Of a stretch of DNA of 54,541 nt, positions 17,090 through 25,133 are shown one piece after another; within the stretch, counting starts at the first letter, position 1; every line of letters starts with the position of its first letter. The stretch spans positions 1 to 54,541 of the forward strand of contig NZ_SISB01000047.1 in the NCBI RefSeq assembly GCF_004310295.1, written 5' to 3'. The notes under the pieces were generated by a model. That model had not been told where the DNA came from. It did no database searches and saw only the letters and a program-made list of their open reading frames with translations. The stretch comes from Pseudomonas sp. BGI-2. Lineage in GTDB: Bacteria; Pseudomonadota; Gammaproteobacteria; Pseudomonadales; Pseudomonadaceae. The translations under genes and the position numbers were made by a program.

Positions 17090-18373
17090 ATGAACGCTGC
17101 TGTAGACGTTCTGCAGTCCACCCATCAGCACATCAACCGCGACCGCTTGTGGCAGTCGCTCATGGACCTGGCCAAACTCGGCGCCACGGTCAAGGGTGGC
17201 GTCTGCCGTCTGGCCCTGACCGATCTGGACCGCCAGGCCCGGGACATCTTCGTCAACTGGTGCGAAGAGGCCGGTTGCACCGTCAGCATTGACGCCGTCG
17301 GCAACATCTTTGCCCGTCGCCCGGGCCGCAACCCGAACCTGCCTCCGGTGATGACCGGCAGCCACATCGACACCCAACCCACCGGCGGCAAATTCGACGG
17401 CTGCTTCGGTGTACTGGCCGGCGTCGAAGTACTGCGCACCCTCAACGACCTCGGCGTGGAAACCGAAGCGCCGCTGGAAGTGGTGGTCTGGACCAACGAA
17501 GAAGGCTCGCGCTTCGCCCCGTGCATGATGGGCTCTGGCGTGTTCGCGGAAAAATTCACCCTCGAAGAAACCCTGGCCAAGGTCGATGCCGAAGGCGTCA
17601 CCGTTGGCGAAGCCCTCAATGCCATCGGCTACGCCGGCCCACGCAAGGTCAGCGGCCACGCCGTCGGTGCCTATTTCGAGGCGCACATCGAGCAAGGCCC
17701 GATCCTCGAAGACGAACACAAAACCATTGGCGTGGTAATGGGCGCCCTCGGCCAGAAATGGTTCGACCTGAAACTGCGCGGCGTCGAAGCCCACGCCGGC
17801 CCGACGCCGATGCACCTGCGCAAGGACGCCCTGGTCGGCGCCGCGGTGATCGTCGGTGCCGTCAACCGCGCCGCCCTCGGCCATCAACCTCACGCCTGCG
17901 GCACCGTGGGTTGCCTGCAAGCCTATCCCGGCTCACGCAACGTCATCCCCGGCGAAGTGCGCATGACCCTCGACTTTCGGCATCTGGAACCGGCGCGGCT
18001 GGATTCGATGATTGCCGAAGTCCGCGAAGTCATCGAAACCACCTGCGAAGAACACGGCCTGACCTTCGAACTCACGCCCACCGCCGACTTCCCGCCGCTT
18101 TACTTCGACAAGGGTTGCGTCGAAGCGGTACGCGGCGCCGCTCAAGGTCTGGGGCTATCGCACATGGACATCGTCAGCGGCGCAGGGCACGACGCGATCT
18201 TCCTCGCCGAACTTGGCCCGGCCGGGATGATCTTCGTGCCCTGCGAAGGCGGCATCAGCCACAACGAAATCGAAAACGCCGCGCCGGATGATCTGGCAGG
18301 CGGGTGTGCGGTGTTGTTGCGGGCGATGCTGGCGGCGTCGGCAGCGATTGCCAGCGGCCAGTTGGCGGCCTGA
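17090..18373 (+). CDS. Zn-dependent N-carbamoyl-amino-acid amidohydrolase (beta-ureidopropionase type)
   Basis: A 427-residue M20-like hydrolase. Metal-binding segments are 'GSHIDTQPTGGKFDGCFGVLAGVEVL' (His and Asp), 'WTNEEGSRFAPCMMGS' (Glu-Glu) and the C-terminal 'SGAGHDAIFLAELGPAGMIFVPCEGGISHNEIE'. This is the hydantoinase/carbamoylase family (allantoate amidohydrolase, N-carbamoyl-L-amino-acid hydrolase, beta-ureidopropionase). The neighbouring RutR-like TetR favours the last step of reductive pyrimidine breakdown, N-carbamoyl-beta-alanine to beta-alanine. Start at 17090 has GAGGAG upstream. The usual partners (dihydropyrimidinase, NCS1 permease, dihydropyrimidine dehydrogenase) are not beside it. 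Confidence 0.88.
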   Translation: MNAAVDVLQSTHQHINRDRLWQSLMDLAKLGATVKGGVCRLALTDLDRQARDIFVNWCEEAGCTVSIDAVGNIFARRPGRNPNLPPVMTGSHIDTQPTGGKFDGCFGVLAGVEVLRTLNDLGVETEAPLEVVVWTNEEGSRFAPCMMGSGVFAEKFTLEETLAKVDAEGVTVGEALNAIGYAGPRKVSGHAVGAYFEAHIEQGPILEDEHKTIGVVMGALGQKWFDLKLRGVEAHAGPTPMHLRKDALVGAAVIVGAVNRAALGHQPHACGTVGCLQAYPGSRNVIPGEVRMTLDFRHLEPARLDSMIAEVREVIETTCEEHGLTFELTPTADFPPLYFDKGCVEAVRGAAQGLGLSHMDIVSGAGHDAIFLAELGPAGMIFVPCEGGISHNEIENAAPDDLAGGCAVLLRAMLAASAAIASGQLAA

Positions 18374-18378
18374 AACCC

Positions 18379-18411
18379 GTGACGTGCGCTGAAACTATCA
18401 GCGCACGTCAC
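18379..18411. terminator. Perfect 13-bp hairpin after the amidohydrolase gene
   Basis: GTGACGTGCGCTG and its exact complement flank a seven-base AAACTAT loop, five bases after the stop codon. There is no U-run, so it may be a terminator of weaker type or an RNA stabiliser. Confidence 0.65.
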
Positions 18412-18448
18412 AAACCCGATACCTCAATCGTCATCCTTCACACTGTTC

Positions 18449-18593
18449 GTAGCAGCTGTCGAGCCTGCGAGGCTGCGTTCGGCGACGCAGTCGTCGTAAA
18501 TCCTGAATGCTGGATCGTCCTGATACACCGCAGTGCCGGATCCAGCGACGACTTCGTCGCCGAACGCAGCCTCGCAAGCTCGACAGCTGCTAC
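18449..18593. repeat. Long REP-like inverted repeat (GTAGCAGCTGTCGAGC class)
   Basis: Arms 18449-18496 and 18546-18593 are 48 bases each with 46 matching positions. The loop adds CTGGATC/GATCCAG, so nearly all 145 bases can fold into one hairpin. It differs from the GGGAGCGGGCTTGC repeats elsewhere in the window and is likely a different REP/MITE class. Confidence 0.85.
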
Positions 18594-18694
18594 ACGTGCC
18601 CAGTCGCTGCACCTGCTTCGCACTATCCCACCCCCCCGCGGTCGTAATCTTCACAGGCGGCGCGTCACTGCGCCGCCGCATCCGTGGAGAGCCA

Positions 18695-20191
18695 ATGAGC
18701 CAGGACGTCCTGACCACCGAAACCAATCGCCGTCAGTTGCAGCAGATCATCGCCGGTTTGTCCGACGGGGTGATTCTGCTGGAGCTGGATCAGACGATCC
18801 TGTGGGCCAATGATGCCGCGCTGGCCATGCACGGCGTCAGTCGGATCGGCGAGTTGGGCGTCAATGCCAAGGAATACGCCAAGCGCTTTGCCTTGCGCTA
18901 TCGCAATAATCACCCGTTGCCGCCAGAAAATTACCCGATCAGCCGCGTTGCCAAAGGCGAGATGTTCAGCGATGTGCTGGTGGAGGTGACGCCGGCCGAT
19001 GACGAAGAGCGCACTTGGGTTCACAGCGTGCGCAGCCTGGTGCTGGCCGACAGCGCTGGCGAGCCGGAGTTGTTGGTGTTGATCATGGACGATGTCACGG
19101 AGTGGGCGAGCGCCGAGCAGCGGTTCGAAAAGACCTTCAACGCCAACCCGGCGCCGGCGGTGATCTGTCGTCTCAGTGATCTGCGTTACATCAAGGTCAA
19201 TGCAGGCTTCCTGGAAATGACCGGCTATACCCGTGATCAAGTAATTGGGGTGTCGACTTATGAGTTGGACATCCTTGAAGGTGCCGAAAAGAAAGACCTG
19301 GCGATCGAGCGCCTACGCGAGCACGCCACGATTCCGCAGATGCAGGCAGAGCTGAAAATGGCTGACGGCGGCATCAAGCAGGTGATCGTCGCCGGGCAGC
19401 CGCTGGAGTTCAACGAGGAAGACTGCATGCTGTTTTCCTTCGTCGACATGGAGCCGCGGCACAAGGCCGAGGTCGCCCTGCGTCAGAGCGAGGAGCGGTT
19501 TGCCAAGGCGTTTCGCCTGACGCCGGTACCGACAATGGTCTGCGATGCGCGGGATCAGGTGGTGATCGACGTCAACGAAGCCTTCCTGGATACCCTCGCG
19601 TACCCCAGTGAAGAAGTGCTCGGCAAAACGGTTGCAGAGATCGACTTTATCGATGACAAGGGCGCGCGCACCCGGCTCTTTGCGGCGCTGGAGAAGGCCG
19701 GAAGCCTGGATCGGGTCGATGTCAGGATCCGCAGGAAAGATTCGACCTTGATTGACTGCACGGTGTCGGCCGACACTGTGAATATTCAGGACAACCCTTG
19801 CTACCTGCTGGTGTTGATGAACATCACCGAACGCAAACGCACCGAGCTGGAGCTGGTGGCGGCGATCGAGGAGGTGATGAAAGACGCCTCCTGGTTCACC
19901 CGCACGCTGATCGAAAAACTCGCCAACGTGAAGAACATCAACTCGCCGCAGTTGCCCAGCGTGTCCTTCACCGACCTGACTGCCCGCGAGCGCGATGTGC
20001 TGGGCCTGATCTGCGAAGGCCTTGCGGACAAGGAAATCGCCGCACGCTTGAAACTGGCGCCCAACACGGTGCGCAACCATGTGTCGACGGTGTATTCAAA
20101 GCTGGATGTGCACAGTCGCAGCGAGGCGATTGTGTGGGCACGGGAGCGCGGTTTGTTCTCCAGCGAGTGGAGACCAAAGGGTCAGCGATAA
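18695..20191 (+). CDS. Triple-PAS LuxR-type transcriptional regulator
   Basis: A 498-residue protein with three PAS domains: about 10-130 ('IIAGLSDGVILLELDQTILWANDAALAMHG'), about 145-265 ('TFNANPAPAVICRLSDLRYIKVNAGFLEMTGYTRDQVIG') and about 270-385 ('AFRLTPVPTMVCDARDQVVIDVNEAFLDTLAYPSEEVLG'), followed by a LuxR/GerE HTH at about 430-490 ('LTARERDVLGLICEGLADKEIAARLKLAPNTVRNHVSTVYSKLDVHSRSEAI'). No kinase or receiver domain is present, so sensing and DNA binding are in one cytoplasmic polypeptide. No PAS cofactor could be identified. It has no obvious operon partner. Confidence 0.9.
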   Translation: MSQDVLTTETNRRQLQQIIAGLSDGVILLELDQTILWANDAALAMHGVSRIGELGVNAKEYAKRFALRYRNNHPLPPENYPISRVAKGEMFSDVLVEVTPADDEERTWVHSVRSLVLADSAGEPELLVLIMDDVTEWASAEQRFEKTFNANPAPAVICRLSDLRYIKVNAGFLEMTGYTRDQVIGVSTYELDILEGAEKKDLAIERLREHATIPQMQAELKMADGGIKQVIVAGQPLEFNEEDCMLFSFVDMEPRHKAEVALRQSEERFAKAFRLTPVPTMVCDARDQVVIDVNEAFLDTLAYPSEEVLGKTVAEIDFIDDKGARTRLFAALEKAGSLDRVDVRIRRKDSTLIDCTVSADTVNIQDNPCYLLVLMNITERKRTELELVAAIEEVMKDASWFTRTLIEKLANVKNINSPQLPSVSFTDLTARERDVLGLICEGLADKEIAARLKLAPNTVRNHVSTVYSKLDVHSRSEAIVWARERGLFSSEWRPKGQR

Positions 20192-20324
20192 GGTGCAAAT
20201 GCACTAGCTCGGGCAGTGCAAATGGATGTTTTGGCGGACGGTGGCAATTCTTAGTCTGTAAGGGTGCGACACGGGTCTTTTGCCGGTGTTGTGTCCTCTA
20301 CGAAACAGCTTAAGGAACAGTCAC

Positions 20325-20390
20325 ATGCTCGGCCAATTCAACAGGTTTTCAGTCGACGGGGTCAGCCGGCCCATGGGTGAATCGCGATGA
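20325..20390 (+). CDS. 21-residue ORF translationally coupled to the DUF1652 gene
   Basis: A short reading frame begins at an ATG preceded by AAGGAACAG and encodes MLGQFNRFSVDGVSRPMGESR. Its TGA overlaps the ATG of the DUF1652 gene as ATGA (20387-20390). Good Shine-Dalgarno placement and the 4-base overlap suggest that translation of this peptide delivers ribosomes to the next start, which has no clear ribosome site of its own. No family is recognised. It may be a leader peptide rather than a functional product. Confidence 0.5.
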   Translation: MLGQFNRFSVDGVSRPMGESR

Positions 20391-20641
20391 TTTATCTGAC
20401 GCAATTGCGTGCGCAACTGGAACAGCACTTTTCCCCGCTGGCTTGTGATTGCAGCGTGTCGGGTGACAACTCGGTGACGGTAAAACTGTATCACCCGGTG
20501 TCGGGGCAGGTGGATCTGGTGGTCAGTGGGTTGAGTGTCGAGCACCTCAGAACCCCGGAAGCGGTCACGACGTTGATTGATGAGCTGCGTTATGAGCTCG
20601 AGAGCAACAGCTTGCACCAGCGGTCGGACGCTGCTTCGTAG
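20387..20641 (+). CDS. DUF1652 domain protein
   Basis: An 84-residue protein starting MIYLTQLRAQLEQHFSPLACDC. The pattern 'L-x-x-x-LE-x-x-F-x-PL-x-C-x-C', a central 'S-x-x-V-x-LY-P-x-SG-x-VDLVV-G' and a C-terminal Leu/Glu-rich helix matches DUF1652, a family of small proteins almost confined to Pseudomonas. Function is unknown; no signal peptide or membrane segment is seen. The paired Cys20 and Cys22 are conserved in relatives as I remember them. Confidence 0.8.
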   Translation: MIYLTQLRAQLEQHFSPLACDCSVSGDNSVTVKLYHPVSGQVDLVVSGLSVEHLRTPEAVTTLIDELRYELESNSLHQRSDAAS

Positions 20642-20811
20642 GATCTGTCGTTTTTCAGGGTTGAAAAGGGGTAAAGTGCCTTGTTTGCTGGCATTGGCGG
20701 CTGGCTAGGCTATAAGAAATGCGAGGGTATTGTTTTCTGTGACCAATCCGCGGCTTCTCGGTAGGTGTGTCGGGTCGCGGAAAGTGTCGATTACTTATCG
20801 CGGGACAGCCT

Positions 20812-21033
20812 ATGAACAGTCTTGGGAAACGTGCTTTTTCGCCTCTGTCGCTCGCCTTCTGCGTAGCGATTCTCAGCGGTTGCGCCAGTCCGCCACCTCT
20901 GCCGCCTGCGGCACCACCGCCTATTCCGGAACGCACTTGCGAAACTACTGAGCAAACCGATGTGATGGGTGACGCGCGAGTGACCGAGGAAGTGACCCGG
21001 GAAACGACGCTGACCCGTTGCGTCACGCAGTAA
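20812..21033 (+). CDS. Small outer-membrane-type lipoprotein
   Basis: A 73-residue protein. A basic start and hydrophobic stretch (MNSLGKRAFSPLSLAFCVAIL) lead to the lipobox LSGC near residue 25. The residues after the Cys (ASPP) lack the +2 Asp inner-membrane retention signal, so outer-membrane sorting is expected. The mature part is a Pro-rich linker followed by a Thr/Glu-rich tail ending TLTRCVTQ. No domain is recognised. The ATG at 20812 is preferred because it gives a normal lipoprotein signal. Confidence 0.7.
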   Translation: MNSLGKRAFSPLSLAFCVAILSGCASPPPLPPAAPPPIPERTCETTEQTDVMGDARVTEEVTRETTLTRCVTQ

Positions 21034-21051
21034 GCCAGGGCGACTGCATCG

Positions 21052-21677
21052 TTGAAGCCCCGTGTTGAAAAAATCGTGTTGGTGGCCGACCTGGTTGGCA
21101 CCGCGGTGTTTGCCGTTGAAGGCGCGATCAGCGCCATGCGCAGCAACCTCGACCTGCTTGGGGTGATGGTGATGCCTTCATCGTCGCTCTGGGCGGTGGG
21201 GTCACCCGGGACTTGTTAATCGGCGCCACGCCACCCAATGCCGTCGCCGATTAGCGTTATCCGGCGCTGGCCTTTTTGATGGGTGGGGTCGCATTTGTCC
21301 TGCATGAACAGGTGCTGAGCTGGTCCGGTTCGACGTTGATCGTGCTGGACGCCGCCGGGCTCGCGTTGTTCGCCGTGGCCGGGGCGCAGAAGGCGCTGAA
21401 TTTTGGCATCTCGCCGTTTGTGTCGATGCTCATGGGCACCATTACCGGCGTGGGTGGCGGGGTGCTGCGCGACATCGTGCTGGCGCGGGTGCCGGTGGTG
21501 TTGCAGGCCGATCTGTATGCGAGTTCGGCCTTTGTCGGCGCCGCCGTGCTGATTATCGGACGGCGTTGCGGTGTACCGCCCGTGGCCTGCGCGTTGCTGG
21601 CGGGGGTAGCGTGCCTGGCGTTGCGATTGCTGTCGGTGAGTTACGGCTGGCAGTTGCCGAAAGTCATGGGCGCCTGA
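21052..21677 (+). pseudogene. TRIC-channel (UPF0126/YicG) family gene, frameshifted with a nonsense codon
   Basis: The first frame reads KPRVEKIVLVADLVGTAVF...SNLDLLGVMV. At about 21172-21175 one base appears to be missing, and the product continues one frame over as AFIVALGGGVTRDLLIGATPP then NAVAD-stop-RYPALAF. The TAG at 21252-21254 stands where relatives have Trp (TGG). After it the frame is open to 21677 (MGGVAFVLHEQVLSW ... SYGWQLPKVMGA). Joined, the pieces give a full-length seven-helix protein of about 208 residues with both Gly-rich repeats, a family proposed to conduct monovalent cations. Two independent lesions argue for decay rather than a single sequencing error. Confidence 0.85.
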
Positions 21678-21680
21678 GCT

Positions 21681-22796
21681 TCAGACGTCCTCGATGCTGA
21701 CCCAGCGTGACTCGTTGGCCGCCAAGCGGATTGCCGTCGCCAGGCGTTCGACTTCCCACGCTTGCTCAAAGTCAGTGCCACCCTTGGAAAGGCCGGCCAG
21801 CGCCATCACCAGGTCATGCACTTCCAGCGTCTTGAGTTCGTTGTATCCCAACTGATGCCCCGCCGCCGGACAGAACGCCGCGTAACCTGGCAGATTCGGC
21901 CCCGCGAGCAACCGCTGGAAACCGTCCTGACCGGCGCGAAAAAGCCGCAGCTCGTTTAAACGCTCCTGATCGAACGCCAGCGTGCCTTCGGTGCCGCTGA
22001 CCTCGAAGCTCAGGTGATTCTTGTAGCCATGCTTGAGCCAACTGCTGCTGAACGTACCGCGCGCGCCGTTGGCAAATCGCAGCAACGCGTGGACCTGATC
22101 GTCGACCGCAATGTGCCGTTGTTCCTGGCTGCCCGTCGTCGCTGGACGCTGCCGGTGTACGGTTTGTGTGTCGGCGCATACGGATTCGACATCGCCCACC
22201 AGATAGCGCGCCATTGCCAGCAAATGACTGCCCAGATCCGCCAGTGCGCCGCCCGCGTGCTCGGCGTCGCAACGCCAGGACCACGGCGAAGCGGGGTCAG
22301 CCATGAAGTCTTCGCTGAACTCACCCTGGAAACTGATGATCTGCCCCAGCTTGCCGCTGTCGATCAGCTCCCGGGCCAGCCCGATCATCGGATTGTGCTG
22401 ATAGTTGTAACCCACCCGCGTCACCACGCCCGCTGCTTTCGCCGCCTGACGCATGGCGTTGGCCTGCTGCAGATTCACCGCCAAAGGCTTCTCGCAATAC
22501 ACCGGTTTGCCAGCGGCGAGGGCGGCCATGGCCATGGGGTAGTGAAGATGATTGGGGGTGGTGATGGCGATCAGATTGACCTTTGGGTCATCGATCAGCT
22601 GTTGCCAGTCGGTGTGTGCGGTTTCGAAACCCCAGGCGTCGGCGCAGTGCCGTGCTCGGTGTGGATCGGCGTCGGCGAGGGCGGCCAGTTTGAGCTTGAG
22701 GGGGAGTTCGAACACTGCGCTGACATTGCGAAAGGCCAGGGCGTGAGCGCGGCCCATGAAACCTGTGCCGATGAGTCCGATTCCGAGTTCGCGCAT
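21681..22796 (-). CDS. Gfo/Idh/MocA-family NAD(P)-dependent oxidoreductase
   Basis: A 371-residue sugar or polyol dehydrogenase-like protein: N-terminal Rossmann motif GLIGTGFMGRAHA, the 'AITTPNHLHYPMAMAALAAGKPVYCEKPLA' segment with the EKP catalytic lysine, and the C-terminal alpha/beta domain with 'DLGSHLLAMARYLVG', holding the conserved Asp and His. It closely resembles the extra oxidoreductase found in Pseudomonas myo-inositol clusters, but no other iol gene is near. Two GGAA-N6-TTC boxes precede it. Substrate unproven. Confidence 0.87.
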   Translation of the reverse strand: MRELGIGLIGTGFMGRAHALAFRNVSAVFELPLKLKLAALADADPHRARHCADAWGFETAHTDWQQLIDDPKVNLIAITTPNHLHYPMAMAALAAGKPVYCEKPLAVNLQQANAMRQAAKAAGVVTRVGYNYQHNPMIGLARELIDSGKLGQIISFQGEFSEDFMADPASPWSWRCDAEHAGGALADLGSHLLAMARYLVGDVESVCADTQTVHRQRPATTGSQEQRHIAVDDQVHALLRFANGARGTFSSSWLKHGYKNHLSFEVSGTEGTLAFDQERLNELRLFRAGQDGFQRLLAGPNLPGYAAFCPAAGHQLGYNELKTLEVHDLVMALAGLSKGGTDFEQAWEVERLATAIRLAANESRWVSIEDV

Positions 22797-22838
22797 GATG
22801 GAAGGCCTTTTGAATTTTATTTTCAGAAGGCACTTTAT

Positions 22839-22880
22839 GGAATAAATATTCGCTTATTGCAATCGTCGGAATAAATATTC
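22839..22880. promoter_or_regulatory. Two direct copies of GGAATAAATATTC upstream of the MocA-type gene
   Basis: The 13-mer occurs at 22839-22851 and 22868-22880, with starts 29 bases apart. Each core is the palindrome GAATAAATATTC, close to the GGAA-N6-TTCC operator described for IolR, an RpiR-family inositol repressor in Sinorhizobium. The position, 43-84 bases before the ATG, suits an operator. The factor is inferred; the repetition is directly visible. Confidence 0.6.
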
Positions 22881-22969
22881 TTTAGTTGGGCGTTCCTTTG
22901 CAGAGCGTGGGAACGATCAACGTGAACAAAAAAGCAGCCCTAAGACTAATACCGATCAGAGCACAAAAC

Positions 22970-23059
22970 TGTGGGAGCGAGCTTGCTCGCGATAGCGGAC
23001 TGGCAGGCAACACACCTGCTGAATGTTAAACCGCTATCGCGAGCAAGCTCGCTCCCACA
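22970..23059. repeat. REP inverted pair with perfect 29-base arms
   Basis: Arms 22970-22998 and 23031-23059 are exact inverted copies of the TGTGGGAGCGAGCTTGCTCG-type sequence with an additional CGATAGCGG, separated by 32 bases. It lies between the MocA-type and SDR genes. Confidence 0.92.
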
Positions 23060-23134
23060 AGGATTGCGGCGTTCAACGCTTTAACTTATCGGCATTAGCC
23101 CCAAGACGGCCTTTTGTTCATCCAGAAAAATGAA

Positions 23135-23902
23135 TCAGGACAAGAACCCGCCATCCACGTTCAACGAAACCCCGGTGGTGTAGCTCGACGCATCGCTGGC
23201 GAGATAAAGCACGGCACCGGCCATCTCACTCGGATCGGCCACGCGCTTGAGCGGAATTTGCTGCAACGCGGTCTTCAGGATCGCATCGTTCTTTACCAGT
23301 GCTGACGCAAACTTGGTGTCAGTCAGCCCAGGCAACAAGGCATTGCAGCGGATGCCGAACTGCGCGCATTCCTTGGCGAACACCTTGGTCATGTTGATCA
23401 CGGCTGCCTTGGTCACCGAGTAGATGCCCTGGAAGATACCCGGCGAGATGCCATTGATCGACGCAACGTTGATGATGCTGCCGCCGCCGTTTTCGCGCAT
23501 CAGTTTGCCGGCTTCGACCGACATGAAGAAGTAGCCGCGGATGTTGACGTCGACGGTTTTCTGGAAGGCGCTGAGGTCGGTGTCCAGTACGTTGCAGAAC
23601 TGCGGGTTGGTCGCGGCGTTGTTGACCAGGATGTCCAGGCGCCCGAACTGTTCCTTGATGCCGGCGAAGACCTGGCTTATCTGTTCCATTTCACCGATGT
23701 GGCAAGCGACGGCGGTGGCTTTGCCGCCGGCGGCGATGATCGCGTCGGCTACGTGTTGGCAGCCGTCGAGCTTGCGGCTCGAGACGATGACGTGGGCGCC
23801 TTGCTGGGCCAGCAATTTGGCGATGGCCTCACCGATGCCGCGGCTGGCGCCGGAGACGAATGCGATTTTGCCGTCGAGGTCGAACAACTGAGTCTTGGAC
23901 GT
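23135..23902 (-). CDS. SDR-family oxidoreductase (start codon apparently ACG)
   Basis: A short-chain dehydrogenase: cofactor motif VSGASRGIGEA, NNAATNP, the catalytic Ser in 'VASINGISPG' and YSVTK (Tyr-x3-Lys), ending in 'VSLNVDGGFLS'. Relatives in Pseudomonas begin M-SKTQLFDLDGKIAF; here the codon in the M position is ACG at 23900-23902, and AAGGA at 23909-23913 lies six bases upstream, ideal for that codon. The next in-frame possible start is TTG at 23887, poorly spaced. Either ACG is used, TTG is used inefficiently, or expression is impaired. It follows the APH-like gene on the same strand and probably forms an operon with it; the pairing is common near acyl-CoA dehydrogenases. Confidence 0.87.
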   Translation of the reverse strand, partial: TSKTQLFDLDGKIAFVSGASRGIGEAIAKLLAQQGAHVIVSSRKLDGCQHVADAIIAAGGKATAVACHIGEMEQISQVFAGIKEQFGRLDILVNNAATNPQFCNVLDTDLSAFQKTVDVNIRGYFFMSVEAGKLMRENGGGSIINVASINGISPGIFQGIYSVTKAAVINMTKVFAKECAQFGIRCNALLPGLTDTKFASALVKNDAILKTALQQIPLKRVADPSEMAGAVLYLASDASSYTTGVSLNVDGGFLS

Positions 23903-23950
23903 GGTTTTTCCTTGTTATAGAGGCCAGGGAATGTAATCAGAGCCGCGCGA

Positions 23951-25018
23951 TCAGAGGCTGGATTTCGAGATGACTTGCAGGCTCATCTGCTCCAGCAGTT
24001 TGTTCATGTGAATGAACTGCGCGAAGCGTTTGTCCTGGGTCTGACCGTGAAAGAAGCGGTAGTAGATCTGCTGCACGATGCCGGCCAGACGGAACAGGCC
24101 ATAGGTGTAGTAGAAGTCGAAGTTGTCGATCTGGATGCCGGAGCGCTCGGCGTAGTAATCGACGAATTCGCGGCGGGTCAGCATGCCCGCGGCGTGGCTC
24201 GGTTGACGTCGCATCAGTTGCACCGGCGCCGGGTCTGCGGCTTCGATCCAGTAGGCGAGGGTGTTGCCGAGGTCCATCAGCGGGTCGCCGAGGGTGGTGA
24301 GCTCCCAGTCGAGTACACCGATGATTTGCATCGGGTTGTTCGGGTCGAGGATCACGTTGTCGAAGCGGTAGTCGTTGTGGACGATGCTGGAAGTCGGGTG
24401 ATCGGCCGGCATCTTGTCGTTGAGCCAGGCCTTGACCGCTTCCCACTTCGGCGCGTCCGGGGTCAGGGCTTTTTCGTAGCGATCGCTCCAGCCTTTGATC
24501 TGCCGCGCCACATAGCCTTCGGGCTTGCCGAGGTCGCCCAGGCCATAAGCCTTGTAGTCGACCCGATGCAGTTCAACGAACTTGTCGATGAAGCTTTTGC
24601 ACAGGGTTTCGGTTTTCGCCGAGTCCAGGCCCAGTTCCGGCGGCAGTTCGGAGCGCAGGATGATCCCGTTGACCCGTTCCATCACATAGAACTCGGCGCC
24701 GATCACCGTTTCATCGGTGCAGTGCACATAGGCTTTGGGGCAATACGGGAAACCGTCGCGCAGCTGATTGAGGATGCGAAACTCGCGGCCCATATCGTGT
24801 GCGGACTTGGCCTTGTGGCCAAACGGCGGTCGACGCAGGACAAACTCCTGCTCCGGGTATTCCAGCAGGTAAGTCAGGTTCGACGCACCGCCGGGAAACT
24901 GGCTGATCACAGGCACGCCACTTAAGCCCGGAATGTGGGCCTTGAGGTACGGATCGATCAGGCTGGCATTGAGTTCTTCGCCGGTGCGGATACGGGTGGA
25001 CTGGTCAGTAAGCGCCAT
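23951..25018 (-). CDS. Phosphotransferase family protein (APH fold, ACAD10/11-type)
   Basis: A 355-residue aminoglycoside-phosphotransferase-fold protein. Visible are the nucleotide-binding start 'FPGGASNLTYLLEYPEQEFVLRRPPFGHKAKSAHDMGREFRIL', the catalytic HNDYRFDN (His-x-Asp...Asn) and the metal-binding DWE in 'GVLDWELTTLGDPLMDLG'. This subgroup is not antibiotic resistance. It matches the kinase domain of ACAD10/11, which phosphorylates 4-hydroxyacyl-CoAs in fatty-acid catabolism. It precedes the SDR gene on the same strand. No acyl-CoA dehydrogenase is adjacent in this window. Confidence 0.88.
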   Translation of the reverse strand: MALTDQSTRIRTGEELNASLIDPYLKAHIPGLSGVPVISQFPGGASNLTYLLEYPEQEFVLRRPPFGHKAKSAHDMGREFRILNQLRDGFPYCPKAYVHCTDETVIGAEFYVMERVNGIILRSELPPELGLDSAKTETLCKSFIDKFVELHRVDYKAYGLGDLGKPEGYVARQIKGWSDRYEKALTPDAPKWEAVKAWLNDKMPADHPTSSIVHNDYRFDNVILDPNNPMQIIGVLDWELTTLGDPLMDLGNTLAYWIEAADPAPVQLMRRQPSHAAGMLTRREFVDYYAERSGIQIDNFDFYYTYGLFRLAGIVQQIYYRFFHGQTQDKRFAQFIHMNKLLEQMSLQVISKSSL

Positions 25019-25133
25019 GCTTATCCCTTCTGCTTATTTTGGAGGCCAGACATCATTGGCTAATCTAATGGGTGCGCCGGGGGCGCCACAAGCGTGGCAC
25101 GGTCTTATAGGTTAGCGTGTTGCTGGATAATCA

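Larger units (their letters stand above)
18374..18694. other. Intergenic region holding two hairpins
   Basis: No ORF with coding character is seen. The stretch contains the terminator-like hairpin at 18379-18411 and the long inverted repeat at 18449-18593. It ends in the leader of the PAS-LuxR gene, with GTGGAGAG as Shine-Dalgarno. Confidence 0.7.

Noticed and set aside
23951..25018. Aminoglycoside resistance kinase
   Set aside because: The fold is shared, but flanking motifs and the SDR neighbour fit the ACAD10/11-type kinase group.
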